NCBI RefSeq assembly: GCF_014851395.1
Contig: NW_024042261.1
Span: 37,535,942 to 37,599,941, forward strand
DNA length: 64,000 bases
Reading direction: 5' to 3'
From: Micropterus salmoides
Taxonomy: Eukaryota > Chordata > Actinopteri > Centrarchiformes > Centrarchidae
Program-made: the position numbers and the translations under genes
The notes under the pieces: generated by a model
Databases searched by the model: none
What the model was told of the DNA's origin: nothing
What the model saw: only the letters and a program-made list of their open reading frames with translations
Shown here: in pieces, positions 1-14,400 of the stretch
Layout of the letters: every line of letters begins with the position of its first letter
Numbering within the stretch: the first letter of the stretch is position 1

Positions 1-2179
1 GCAAATTACTGGTCAATTCCCAGAGACGGTGCAGTGGCTGAATTACAAAAAATACACCCTGGAATGTTTGTCCACTGTTGGCTCTCATTAGTCTGATGTT
101 ATTTTGTGATGAAGTGCGATTTACCCTTTGTCTGAGTCCAATTTCCGTCAACCTGCCCTAGCTAGTTCAACTTTAATTATATATTTTCTACACATCTGTC
201 AGAGTGCCTTTGATTCAGCTGCAGATTTTGCATTTGCATTATTTTTCTATTAGCAAAAACTTTGCATGTGGCGTAGTTTTTCCTGATATATGTGGTTCTT
301 TTTTTCCTTTTGAAGAGTCTTTATTACAAGATTGACTTGTGACAAGCCTAATTATAGTTATCCTGACCACTAGAAGGGCACCCACCCAGCCACAGCCCGT
401 TTACCCTGCTGCATTCTGGGAAGAGATATAGAAGTTTCAGCTGCCGCACCACCAGCCTTCAGAGCACTGCTCTATTGAAAATGTTTTATTTCTGTTTTGT
501 AACATTTTTATAATTGCTTCTGTGTTAATGTAGATTGTCTGCTACGTAGCACAAAGTGCTTGAGTTACAAAACTCCACTTCATTATATAACCTGTTATAT
601 TGTGACAATAAATGAACCTACCTACTGTTAGAGACACGTTTGTGTCACCTGATGAGTCCAATGTTCATTCTCCTTTTAAGTCCGGTTTGGTCTCCACCAA
701 CTCCTGAGAAAATTGCTGGTTCTTTAGCTACTAGATGTTCCACTTTCTCCAGCAGCTGGTATCCAACTGTGTCTGTCTGCTGTTTGGTGCTGGGGAGGTA
801 GTGTACACTGGGTTTATCAGAGCTTGTTTACTGAAAACAGCTTCCTGCTGAATCACAAATATGCTGTAAAACCAAAACTAGGTGCTAAAAGAGGGTAAAA
901 GAATACGTAGCTGCAGAGTTGGTTAGAATTATCTTACATAACTGCCTGTAAAGCAAATTAAACAAATGTTTTATTTAATACAAAAGATCATTAGGCAGTA
1001 ATATTCCGATACAGTTGTGAAGAGTAGCTAGACCTGCCTCAAGAAATAAAAAAAATACATCAACAAACCACAAAGTGAGCTCAGAAATTCTGTGCCGTTA
1101 TCAATATCTCTGTGGCGGAAGGTTATTTTTCACCTTTACCTCCTGGGACCACATGCTACGTCTACGAGCTGAGGATACCGATGCCAAACCGCTCCCCTGC
1201 CCTCAATAATAATCATTTTATAATCTCACTTTAGTTAATCTATAAACCCAAGTAGGATGTTCAGATGCTTTTTAGTCACTTACAGTATATTAAAACTTCA
1301 TGCGTGTGAATGGAGCTGGTGAAGAAAAAGCCTCAACTCCTTTTGTGCTGTTAGTATAGATAAAATTGAAATGATCTTATTTATTTATGTGACTGAATTT
1401 CACCATCAGGTCCTCAGCCTCAGCCAGAAAGAGAGATTTTTCAGACCTTTTCTTCTGAAAAAGTAAAAGTCATGGATACAGATTTTAGATTTATACACCT
1501 GTGGTAGACATTTAGGATTCTTTCAGTTCCAATCTAATAAGGAACAATGGGGGAAAGGGGAGAGCGGCCTGGGTGAGGATAACCATTTACAGCTCTCCCT
1601 TTCACTTTCCATCTAAATGCTACCCTTTCTCCAGCCTCACCCTTCCCTCCCTATAACTCACTTTTAGATATAGCTGCCCACCTCAGATTCCTACTAATCA
1701 ATCAAGCTGTTTCAAAGCTTTCAGCACAATGCCGAGAATATAATTGTGGTTATAAATCCATGTTTTGATTCATTGTTTTGCCCAAAACAGTCGAAGCTGA
1801 GTCTATCAGAATCTGCATCGCAAATTTCCTACATGGCATTACAGAGCATGTAATCTACAGTACATGGCAAAACTGGATTTCTCATTACATTTTTGGTTGT
1901 TGCATAAAAATGATTGAAAGTTAAGTTAAAGTTTCTCTTGCACATTGAAAACCAGATTCAAAATAATTCAGATTCAGTAAGCAGATGTGATCCCCCTGTT
2001 TTTCCAAACTGCACATACTGGCAAGCAAAAAGCGTTTTAATTGTTTAAACAATTCAACAATTAATTCCATTCCATATGATTCAACAAACTGATCTCAGCC
2101 CTTCCCTGTCCGCTAAATGCCTCATGAGTCTGATTAGAGACTGATCCATCGCCCTGTGTGTCTCTGTCTCCATCACCAG
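1..2179. other. Intron upstream of the lrfn3 LRRCT exon
   Basis: The bases just before 2180 form a splice acceptor, so this is intron of lrfn3 at least at its right end. No coding exon with LRR signature was found. It holds one dispersed-repeat copy (about 640-965) and otherwise AT-rich sequence without recognisable features. Confidence 0.6.
640..965 (+). repeat. Dispersed repeat family B, copy 1
   Basis: It shares long runs with 26750-26990 and, inverted, with 59275-59430. Signature words are tctccaccaactc, ctgctgtttggtgctg and cactgggtttatcag. The sequence is non-coding. The family ends were not resolved and I have no class name for it. Confidence 0.7.
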
Positions 2180-2420
2180 ACTGGACATGACATCCAACAA
2201 GCTGAAGAAGATTCCTCCGGACCCGTTGTTCCTGCGCATCCCAGTGTACGCAAAGATGAAGGGTTCTCCTCTCACGGCGCTGGTGTTGAGTTTTGGTGGG
2301 AACCCACTACACTGTAACTGTGAGCTGGTCTGGCTTCGCAGACTGACCAGAGAGGATGACCTAGAAACCTGTGCTTCACCTAAAGACCTGGCTGGCAAAT
2401 ACTTCTGGACCATTAGAGAG
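2180..2420 (+). CDS. lrfn3: lrfn3 exon: last LRR and LRRCT cap
   Basis: The acceptor is catcaccag/A and the donor is GAG/gtttgt. The exon enters with the last base of a split codon and leaves in phase 0. It encodes 80 residues starting LDMTSNKL and ending KYFWTIRE. The cap motif NPLHCNCELVWL supplies the first two LRRCT cysteines and DDLETC the third. The fourth is in the next exon (EEFVCEPP). The remaining LRRs are not in the window. Confidence 0.93.
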
Positions 2421-5400
2421 GTTTGTTGAACTGACTGCAGAGCTACATTATTATCACTTCATGAAAGTCTGATTTTAAAGCCTGTGAGGAAACGCTGGCA
2501 GAAAAATGCTCTGAACTAATACAGAAGTCAGAAGTCAGAGTGTGTGTACTGTACAGCAGAGCTATTGTTCCTACCAGTATAGGAAAATAGGGATAAGAGT
2601 AATGAGTAAGAGTAATGCACATCTAAGTGTCCAGAAATAAGAAAAACAATGGAACAAGGGCAACGGATCCATTGTTTGCTCTACTTAAAGTCATAGTTGG
2701 ATGCACTGGGGGAGGCCCTGTAGCATCATTTATGAACACTAACAGCAGGTGTAGGATAGAAAGAACAGAAAAGTCTAAGTAAGGAGGTGGTCGGAGTGGA
2801 TGGGCGGGCCAGAAACTGGACTTTCATTCAGGGGACAGGTGCCACAACAACATTGAATGTTTATGGTTGAGTTACGTAGATTCCGTAAGTTGCGTAAGTT
2901 ACAGACGTTATGTTACTTAAGTTACAAAAGTTAAGTTACATGATAGTAACCAACCCATGATGTTTTCCTAAACCTAACCAAGTACATTTGCTTTCTTCAC
3001 AACGTTAACAACTGGTTTTATTTTTAAAGTCTAACTGGACGTTGCATATTTATTTTTACTGACTTGACCGCGCAGCCCTACACGTTCAAAAGAGAAACTA
3101 AAGGGTACCCAGGGCTTTAAAAAGCGACGCCAAGGGGTCTTGAACAAGCATCCATATGTGGGGAGTTGGGAGAGAGAATATGTTGATATTACAGTGATTT
3201 AAGGTCCTACATTTGTTGCGTGTGCTCCTCTTTAGCTGGGGGCCTGCGTTGATATTTTCTTTTGGAGAGGTCATCTTGTGTTTCATAATGGCATTTAGTG
3301 GCCTCTGGTTGATCTTGTTACTTTTGTGGGAATAATAACACAAATATTGTACTTCATGATAACAGGAGCCCAAAGTCAGCATTAGCTGGCTAATACAAAT
3401 CTGTGTTGGTCATAGAAGTTGCATTCTGTGTCTTTGGTGTCAAAATCCACTAAACCCTGTAGCAAATTATGTTTTTTCGCTCTCTTAACTTTAGGCCTCA
3501 TTGAATGCATGATCACTTTCTTTCTCAAGGACACTTGAGCAGATGGTTGGTGTCACAGAGGAGTGAACCTTCTGGTGAGAGTGTGGAGTTATGGAGTTTT
3601 ATATGCAAAAATGTATCAGAACCATGACATTTAATTATGTATTTCTTGCTTATATAATATTGTTAAGTACAATGAGGGGGTATAAAAGGCTCGGGGTTAT
3701 GTCACAGCAAATAACCAGGATCTAGTTTAAGCTAATTGTGTAAAATTAAGTCATAAGAGGCAAAAATAAAACAGATGTGGTCCCACGTTTGTTCTTTACC
3801 CATATGCACATAGCTCTATTTATTTTTTGGTCTATTTAACAGCGACAGTGCACATTAATAAACATCACTGCAGTAGAGCTATTTTTCTAATCCACTGGGA
3901 CATGTTACAAAAGGCAACATAGATTAGTACATGAGAAGGTTTAACAAAATAGGAGCATGCAGAGAAATAAAAAAAAAGTTAACTCCAAAAGTCCCGTGTC
4001 ACACTGACCTCGAGAGGCAACCACTTGGCCCGATCTATTGCACTGTCAACACTGGATGTATGGCAATCCAAGCGACATGTGCGCATCAAAGTTTGATTGT
4101 TTCTGATTCTCCTTAATGGGGGAAGAAGCTGCCAAGAGTTCATTTAAAAGTTTGGTTATTTATTAGTTATGATGCTTTAGTAAACCATTTCCATTCTAGG
4201 TGTTCACTGACCCCTAATAAGTCAGAGGACTAGTGTCATGGTTGAGTAAAAGTAAAAAGTACAAGTTTCTTTGAGTAATATTTGTTGCACTTTAACAACC
4301 TTCACAGTATTTATATATATTTATATTTATTTATTGTTAATGATTCTGTTGTAAGCTCATAGTTGCTGCCATTTACACTAAAATCATCACAGATTTCACC
4401 TGTAAGTTGTGTTTTTTGTCTGTAATAAGCTGTCATATTTGACACCTCCAGAAAATAAAATGTACAAAACATCCATATATTAGCTAATAAGATACTTTAA
4501 GAGGCACATAAATAGAAGTAGGCCACAAATGCCATTTTGTCCTGGGACTGGAAGGGAAGACGGTACCAGACAATATGAAGCAATGCCATTATTATGAGCA
4601 TAACAAATCTACAGTGTCTGCTACCCGAAGAGACAGCCACCCTGCTGCACTTCTGCTTTGTTGTGGATGACACCACATGTGGATAATTTTGTCGATACAT
4701 TGATGATTCATTATTGCTATATAATAAAAACCAATTGCCACAACAGGCATTATAGAGCAAATCAGAGAGCTCAGAGCAAAACCACTACGGATGTGTCATT
4801 GCTGCATATAGCAGTGAGATGGTGTGGGACTAAAGGTCGAGGAGCTGCTGAGATATCTGTTCACGTGCTAGGAAAATACTTCTATTTGATAGAAGAACTA
4901 TGCTGATACTTGGAGGGATAACAGCTGAATTAAGTGGTGTGGTTCAAGATGTTACCTTAAAGAGGCTTTTGCCTCACCTGGAGCTCTTCAGGAGCCGACC
5001 CCTCTGGGCTTTATGAAAGCTACAATGATAAGTGTAGCTTTGTAAGCACCATGAGATAAAAATGGGATTAATTGGAATCATCTTAGAGAGGATGATGTAC
5101 AGACCTTTGCCTCACCTCGAGCAATAGTCGTGGACCTCCTTAAGAGAGGTGCTGTAGGATCACTATAAGAGGATTATCCTTGTAAAGAGGTCGATCCAGA
5201 GACCTGCGTGTCACCAAAGTGTCTGGGAATATTAACTCTCAGAGAGCTAATAGCCTCTTTCCCATAGCAAGGACAAGTGAGCTTCTGCTGCAACCATCAG
5301 GGGTCAGACATCAGCCGCCAAAGGAGTCCCTGCTTTGAAATCGATGAAAGCTGCTCGGCTTCTTATTGCATCTGCACTTTTTCTTGTCCGTTGGAAAGCT

Positions 5401-8400
5401 TAAGTCCAAGAGGTTACATTTTCATGAAATGGGAGGAAAAGATGAAGCCCGTTGGACTCCGAGGGGTATCTGGACAAACATATATAAATTTATTAAGACC
5501 AAATGAGTATTCGTACAATTTCCCAACTTCACATTCTCATACTTTCACACTTCCTAACACTCACACTGAGGAACACCGCAGTTCAATCACAGCCTTCAGA
5601 GCTTCAGAGGAGCCATTGAGGGTTAGAATGTAACACAAACTGGTTTTTCACTAGTGCTTCATTTGAATCTAACAGTCAGCAGGTCAGCAATCTTCTCTGC
5701 TGGTAAAAGACCAAAGAATGACCCAGAAAAAGGTTTGCAGGCACACTGAGTGGTAGGAATGATGAGTAAGCCCTCGTAAGCCTTGGCTAGCCCTGCTTGG
5801 CCTAGCAGTAATACTCCTCCAGGGTTTTGGCCAGCTTTATACTGGCTTAGGTGCCAGTGGGTGGGTTTTAAATTTTGGGATCGCTTAATCTCAGTGTGCA
5901 AACAATTGAACTCCTTCTGAAAGTCTATTGTTTGAAGAAAACACCACTGGAAGCTAGTCAGAGACTGTATGCAGAGAAAGTTTACTGTTTTGCATTAAAA
6001 TGTGACGTGCAAATCTGGAATTTGTCTCTTTTGAAGTGGCATGTTTTCCCCGAAACTCTTGGACATTTTATCTCACTTGTACCACCATCTGTTGCTTCTT
6101 TTTCTTGTGTTTTTTGTGTAAAGCAAAATATGTAAAAACTGTTTCAGCAATGAAATTATCAACATCTCTGCTTTTGTTAGTACTGTACTTTTCTGTACCA
6201 GTGACGATGTGTTCTTTTGTATCAGTTAAAGTATGGTGACTTGTATGTTTTGGTCCCTTTACAGGAGGAGTTTGTTTGTGAGCCACCAATGATAACTCGT
6301 CACACCTCCAAGATGTTTGTGATGGAGGGTCAGGAGGTCAGCCTGCGCTGTAAGTCCATTGGCGACCCTGAACCTTCGACACATTGGGTCAGTCCTGATG
6401 GAAAGCTGATCAGCAACACGTCCAGAACCATCTGCTACGAGAACGGCTCGCTGGACATCCTGAAGGCTTCAGTCAAGGTAGAGATGTGGTTTTATTTTCA
6501 TGGGATGTGGTTCTGGATCTCTTGGTCTGTCATGCCTTTTCCATGTGTTCATTACAACTGATTTCATAGGGAGTTACTCACATTAAAGCATAAATGTTGG
6601 ACCTTCCCTTTTTTTTTACCGGTGATTTCTAGGATTCTGGAAAGTTCACGTGTATAGCATCTAATGCAGCTGGGGAGGCCACCGCCCCTGTTGAGTTAGT
6701 CGTCAACCCTTCACCACATTTTGACCCTAAACTGGACCCCAACCCGGGGCCTTCGGACATCCCCACATCTATCAAGTCCAACGTGAGCGGCGGTCATGCC
6801 CGGTCCGACCAGCAGAGGGTCAGTGTGTCGGATCTAACGTCCAGTTCTGCTACCATCAGATGGCCTCCGCAGAACCACATACCAGGAGTCCGCATGTACC
6901 AGATCCAGTACAACAGCTCTACAGACGATATACTCATATATAGGTAAGAGAGTGTGTGCGTGAGGCTGCTAAGGGTAAGATATTGTGCTGGAAGTAACTT
7001 GGTTCCTTTGATAAGAAGAGTTTCTCCTAAATTCTGTCTGAAAGTGTTCAGACAGGATTACTAGTATTACACAGTTTTAGACCAAATACAAGACAACAGG
7101 CTTCCAGTCCGGATGCTCCAGAGTAAGCAAACACAAAGAACGGTCCTGACAGATGCAGTAAACGGAAACCAGCACTGGATCGTGAGTAAGCTATGGAGAA
7201 ACAAAGACATTTCCTCATTGCTGTGCTCTGAATTTTATCAGAACATACTGATGATAGCTCAGGATACATAATGGAGTTGCTGAAAAAGTCGGTGACCCGC
7301 TCGAATTCCTGAGCCACAGCCGCCCCGAAACATAGTCATCATGACATATTGTCAAAAGGTTACTTTTCCCATTAACTCAGTAGTGTAACATCAAACTACA
7401 GTAGAATTTAAACTCTCTGTGGCTTTGAATGATGTTTTGGCTGTGCAGCAACAATGCAGTTTAGGAGGTTAAACTGATCTACATGTTTTCAACGTCTTTG
7501 TTTTCCTTAGTATATCAGGCTCCATGCAGGCAGCTGTCTGATTATAGTCTCAGGTGGCTTGACAGACCCAGTGTAGCAGCAAAGGGGATGTTTAGTGTTA
7601 GCTGACTGAGTTTCTAACAACATGATATTTCCGATGTGTGTGTGTTTAGTTTGGTAATTTGACTGGCAGACGAGTTTGTTGTTGTTTGTGTGTGAATCTG
7701 TTTATTTGTCCTCTGGGCCAGTTGATTATGTTTATGTATTTACATGTTTGTGTTTGTACTTACAATGTAGGAGAAATAAGATTCTTACAAGGTAAAAACT
7801 AGACAAGGAAGTGACTCCAAACACATGTCATCCCTGTGCGGGTAGTTATCAACAAGGTCTTCCTCACAGAGGAGACTGTTTCAGGGTTTTTCAGACTGTT
7901 TCAGATGTTTTGGAAGGGAGCAGCAACAAAAGATGAGTAAGCTGAAAAAAATATCTGCTCACAAAGGTGCACAGGTGGAAGGAAAAGTCCACCCTAGAAT
8001 AAACAACAATTAATGAAAATCCTGAATCATCCTGCAGTGGTGTTATGCTCTTTTGATGATGATAATGATGAATAATACTAGTTGTTGGAACAACATTTCT
8101 TTTCAGGTTTTCGCGATCTCTTTAATATTGTATTCTGGTTTTACCATGGAGCTAACCTTTTTTGGTTCAGCAGCAAAAAGCAGTAGAAAAAAACATGGAA
8201 AAAAGAACCGATAGATGAGCCTGTCTACGAAATGGGAAGTAAAAGATGCAGTAGCAAAAATATAAAAGTGTATCATTAAAGCAAGGCAGAATGTTAAGAT
8301 TAATGTAAAGCAACAATTCTATAATGGAGAAAGAAGTAAAGTATGCCATAATAAACAAATACAAGGATATCTTACCAAAAATGTGCAAATGTGCAAAGGA

Positions 8401-11400
8401 GGAAGCAAGAAATAAGTTGCTGCTATAAAATACATATATTATACATTTTTGAGAGGATAATGTGCAGTGAAACTTCCCTGACGTCTGTCTCCAAACCTGA
8501 ATCCTCCTGTGCAGCAGCTTGTTGACTTGATTTGCACATCCTAATCACCAGATGTGGATTTCAGAGCATGTTTCAGGCTTGAGCTGCCAAGTGGCCGAGT
8601 GTGGACCCTCTATCAGCCCACGATACCGAGTGACCACTGGATGGTCCCATCAGCCACTTTGCCAGCTCTGTAACCTAGCAACGTCATTCAGAATGTATAA
8701 TTGAGTGTTATTACGAAGCATTTGGAGGGCTGACAAATGACAGTTTGAAATATGTCCGCGGCCTCAATTCTCATTTCGACCAAAAACCAAAGGCACTCAA
8801 GTGACCATTTTCTAGCCTTCAATCGGAGAGAACACATGGTCAAGTGCCAAGCATCCAAATGGATCATTTCAAAGTGAGCCGCGGGGGTGACCTAATCGTT
8901 TTCCCATGGCTGGATGTTGCACTGACAGCAGAATGTTAGGACCAGGCAGCCTGGTGTCAGCAGGCTAAGCAAGACGACCTCCCCTGCACTTCAGTTAAGA
9001 GGAGGTTTTACAGAAACTTTCATATATATTCTAGATTCATTACACATAAAGTGAAATATTTCAGTGATTGCAAGATTTCTATTGATGAATACGGTTTATA
9101 GCTCATGGAAATCTAAACTCCAGTATCTCAAAATCTATTAGAATTTTAGAATAAAGAATTTATAGTACAGAAATGTCGATTTGAGAAGAGCTCTAGAGAT
9201 CAGCTAATTAATGCAAAACATCTGCAAAGGCTTCCTAAGCGTTCATTCTGATGAACCTTTCCACGATCTTCAAATTTTTTGATCTGTTTGTCACATCGTA
9301 AATACCGTAAAGCAGCAGAGTTGTAACTCAGAGTCAGAGATTTTAGTCATTTTTGACAGCTACAATTTCAGTCTGTCCTCACAGGAAAAAAGCCAGTGGC
9401 TATCATTTCCTTAAATGCCATAAAACTATATGTATGGATTTAAGTAACAAATCCCTCTAGCAGCCATTAACTCATAATGACCCATAATAAAGACTAATGA
9501 AATTCAACATTGTTTTCTTTTACATGCAGTTACTTCAACCACGATGACGGAGCCCTACTTACTTTAACAAAATAGTTATTTTAACCCAAATCACAACCTT
9601 CCCCTCATCATAATCAACTTCAACAGCATGAGGACAGTCTCTGAAATTGTAGCTGTTAAAGATGATTAATATCTCTGACTCCGAATGCTCAAAATGATTT
9701 TGAAATAACGTCATCCTGTCGATGGGCGTCATCAAATCAGAAAACCCTTTTATGTGTTGCTTTGGAAGGCAATTACAAATTAAGTCTGTGTAGGCTCTCA
9801 CTCATCCAGGTCATCGTTATCCAAGGAAGGTTAAAATCAAGGGCAACTTGACTTGATTTCTTCAGTACAAGTTATTTAGTTCATTATTCGATTTGTTGGC
9901 CTTTACATCTTAATAAAACCCAATATTAATACAATCGGCTAATTAACAAGGAGCTGTAAACAGGTTCTTTGTGCTGTTGTTTGTTTCCAGCAGTTTGTTT
10001 GTTTCTTACGTGGTTTATGGCTAATCTATGATTAAGTTTCATTTATCTTCTGTGACTCAGACTTTCAGACTCATTTATTAAAACAGGAAAGGCTTTACAT
10101 TTTTAGTAATTAAGACGGAAAAATGAGAGTAGTTCAGTTGGTTCCTTTTGTTTGCTTTTTTCAGCTCTTGTGTCTGTACCAGTGCCGTGTAAACAGAAAA
10201 GGTTTGCTGTGTATTTTCTGAGTATCTACAGTATTTACAACAGGTACTGTCTCTAGCTTCTTTTAACATTCACTCTACTGTGGCAGCCTGAAGGCACAGA
10301 GATGCAGCATCTTGTGTTTCAAAGGTCAACAATTTGATTCTCTCGCTCGGCAAGGAAACTCAGAGTATGGAGAGTGAAAGAAATTCACCCTCTCTGGCTT
10401 TTGTACCAGCTGTTTTTCTTCCTATGAGCTCTGCTTTTATACCCCGCAGTTGCTCCTGCGGAGCCACCAGCAGGTTTAGACGGAACAGGAGTTGAGCGCC
10501 AATCGGGTTGTTGATGAAAATGTCCAAAAAAAAAAGCTTTCCTGCTCATTAGTCTCATCTGGACAAGAGCATGTTGTAATGCAAACAGGTAACTGTGTTA
10601 TGTTATTCAACAGACAAAACTCTTCAAACATCCCAATCTAAATTAAACAGTCTTTGTACAGAAACTTTGTACCTGCTGGCCACCGTACACTCTCTGACTG
10701 TGAGAAAATGCATCCTATTATAAACAGGCAGTCAGCTCTTGTCGCCGTGGCTTTTCTGGCCTCCCATATAATCCATGACTCAAGTAAAAACACCAATTTT
10801 AGCTCACAGTGGCAGTACTTGTACTTTTGACTTTAAGTGCAAAACATTTTATAATACAAGTGGAGCTCTCTGGCAGAGTTATTGGCCTCTCCACTGTACG
10901 CTGTAATAGAAGAGACTCATGACGCCCACTCTGCCCTTCTCTGCCCCGCCTCTGCAGTCTGGTCCTAAGCTTTACAGAGACTCTGCCAGTCAGGGCAGCT
11001 ACATCACTGAGCTGTTCATAATCATATACTAAGGCACGCACTGTACTGTGCAACACTTCACATCCATTGTTGTTGTGAATTGTCCTTTTCTGGCCCTTAT
11101 TTTCTGAGCATCATGTCGTTCTTTTTCACCTAACACAGTGAAGGATCACTGGCTGCCCGTGTGCATTTATTTATGTAATGTTGAGTAGTGCTGGGAGGTT
11201 CAAGTGTTACGCTGCCTTGGGTTGGGACCACGTAATGCGTAAAGTATTTAGAGTTTTCACACTAACATGATAAACTGGTGAGCGCTGAAGCCCCAAAGCA
11301 GTCTTTTCTGAATTTTTCAGCATACAAGTTGTAGTTCGGCATGTAAGGGTGTGTCGAGGCCAGCGAATATGAATGCGAGCCGGCAGCAGCCAAGTTTAGT

Positions 11401-14400
11401 ATACAAGTTTGTAGTATCGAATGTTCTACACATCAAGCGCACACAGTTTCAGTAAGCCCAGAGGGGAAAACATGTGTCAGTCAAGTCAAGTCAGGTCAAG
11501 TTGTATTTAAAGTGCAAAATCACCAAAAGACGTGGTCCCAATACACTTGCACAAAATGCATTGAAATTAAATGAAATAAACCATAAAATACAGAATGCAT
11601 GTAATAAATCACAAGATAAGATACAATCAGAATAAAATCAGCAAAATAAAATGATAAAAAACATTTAATAATTTAAAGTTTGCTCAATCCTGCCCTAACT
11701 AAAGGCTTTGTCAAACAGAAAAGTCTAAGCTTTAAGTCTAGCCTTAAAAGTGGTGATTTTGTTTGATTCCCGATCCCAAATTGGGATGTGGTTCCATTTT
11801 CGAGAGGCACATTTTCGAGTGGTCTTTTATTGTAGCCAGCCTAAGGCCTTTTATTGTGGCCAGCCTAAGGCACACCTGTGCAATACCCATGCTGTCTGAT
11901 CAGCATCTTGATATGCCACACCTGTGAGGTGGATGGATTATCTCAGCAAAGGAGAAGTGCTCACTGACACAGATTTTTTGTTATTAGCATTTTTTGTTCA
12001 GTATATAAAAGCAGAGCAGGCGGGAGTACGAGCATATGAATATTTTCTGGAAGCAGTCCCCGCCAGTCCTGACTCAGTACATATCGAACACTCCAAACTA
12101 TCAGTAGACAATAGTTATTTGTTCACATACAGTTAGTGATTCAGCATGTTACATGTTAAACCACTGTCTCCAGTGTCCATATACAACATATGCTGCCAAC
12201 TTTAACTTCATCTTTTGATAGCAGACACAAACCTTGCCTTTTATATATACACTACTAATATGCAACAGCAAATTCACTTTAATAGAAACAAAATGGGGTT
12301 AATAATGCAAGCATTCTGTATTTTATCAACGTAATGAGGAAACATTTTTAATAAATGTATACGCAAAATGTCAACCTGAAGATATCTGTAATGCAACATC
12401 CACTCGTAGCAACTAAAGCATCAAAACCAATTTTACAGCTCTGTTTACTGCACGTGGTTAGAGAAGTCGACAGTGACTTGAAGCATGAGACAGCATTTTA
12501 CTTGAGTATCATTTAATCATCTTTAACCTTAACCAAAGTGTGTTTGTTGCCTAAACCTAACCACATGAAGAACCTGGGCTATGAACCCCAGTATCTGGTG
12601 CTAAAGACAAAGATCACCTCTTACAAGTTCCCCGCAGTACGAAAATATCGCATTTCCTTTATTGTAAAAAGTGTCGTCACTGAATTTAATCAAGGCAGCA
12701 ATTATGTTTCCTTTAAAATGTTTGTGGTGGGACATTTTCTGCCTTGACAGCTGCACAATGCAAAAGAAAAATGGAGGAGATGCAGCAACCTGCTATCTTA
12801 CTGCATCATATCCAAAGGCAATCGTAGTTTTCTTGAAGATGTTCGGTCACACTTCCGTTGACAAGATATCCCATTACCTGGATGAGAGAGAATCTTCATA
12901 GACTCTTGGCATCCTAAACCTATTGTCATAATGGGCATGTCTGTACCATATGACATGCACCACTGTTACAATACTATACTTCATAAGAGTGGATTACTTC
13001 ATAAGTGACACTGGTAATTGCTTTGAAATTATTCTAAAGAAACGCATGAGAAAATTAATGATCCCGTTCTCAGGGGAAAAGAACATCCGATTTTTATATA
13101 TATAAAGATATATATTAATTCTCACTCTGTGTTGTTACTGTTTGCTGGTATTGAGTATTGGTATGAGTGTTGCTATTGTGATGTTGCTGTGGTCTATTCT
13201 TACTTTGTTTATGGTCCTTGATAAACAACATTTCGTTTCGCTAGAGTATACAATTGTAGGCAAAGGATATGAATAACGATGTGGAGGTTGAACAATTAGT
13301 TTTGAGAGTTTCAATTCTGATCTGAGAAATGCACCAAAGCGACTGAGAAAAACTGTAAAACCTGCACACCTGTAATAAAAATATCTTCTCTGCTGCACTT
13401 CCAGTTATATGCTATTTTTCAATTTTCCAGACTCAAAGCTTACCAGTTCTGATTCAAAGACACCTCTACATTTTCTAAGCCCTCATTAAAATCTGCTCTC
13501 CCACTATTCTAGTCTTGATGCAGTCAGCTTCCCCAGAAATGGCTCTTCCAAACTGTGCACGGCCTTTTTCTAACCTTTATCTTTCCAGGGAAATTCGAGT
13601 GAGCACGCCTGCTGTTATTCACCGGGCTGCTTCACATTCACATTTGGGAGATGTCCAATACTGGTGAACTGCAGTGTGAACTGAGCAGCCGCAGTCAGCC
13701 GGTTATTGAGCTGCAGCTCTGGGGCTCATCATGCAAGTTGTCGAGGGATTGTGGGAGGATGGAGGGTTTACAGGCGCTGATCTTCCAGTCCAAAGGCGCC
13801 AGCTGTTCTCTGTAGGCTACTGCTGCCCTATCATAATGGCGTGACAAATGGGGTGATGAAACTTTTAGTTCGGTGACCATCATAGCGGTTATCACTGCTG
13901 CCCATGCTGCAGGGAAGCACAGTTCAGCCGAACAAATTATGTGTTACAAATGAAATAGATGTTAAAAATGTATCCAGGTTTTTTCACATTGGGAACCTAT
14001 CATCAGATGTTTTCCTTCCCACTAGCGTAGCCTGACATCAGAAAGCTTTGCTCTGTGCTATTAGCCGTAACAGCTTTCATAGTGACATGAGGAGAAGGAA
14101 CACAGCAACAGTGAAAGACTGACTCAAATGTAGCGGCACAAAAGAAATGAATGCTACATGTTGGAAACTGTATATATACAGAGGAAAAATCTATAACATA
14201 CTGTAGCTGTCATAATAACAGACAAACACTAGTGCAACATGGACAATATAAATGTTATGAAGAGAGAAAGAAAAGGAAGGATGCAGTGAGAAAACGATCG
14301 ATAGACCTTTTCCTGATATCTGGAGTAAAATAATTATAATATTAATCTTTAAATGTGGAAATAACTCAGACATACAGTATGTGTGAATAACAAGACCTGA

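Noticed and set aside
2081..2413. 110-residue open frame on the - strand
   Set aside because: It is antisense to the lrfn3 LRRCT exon, whose coding sense is clear.
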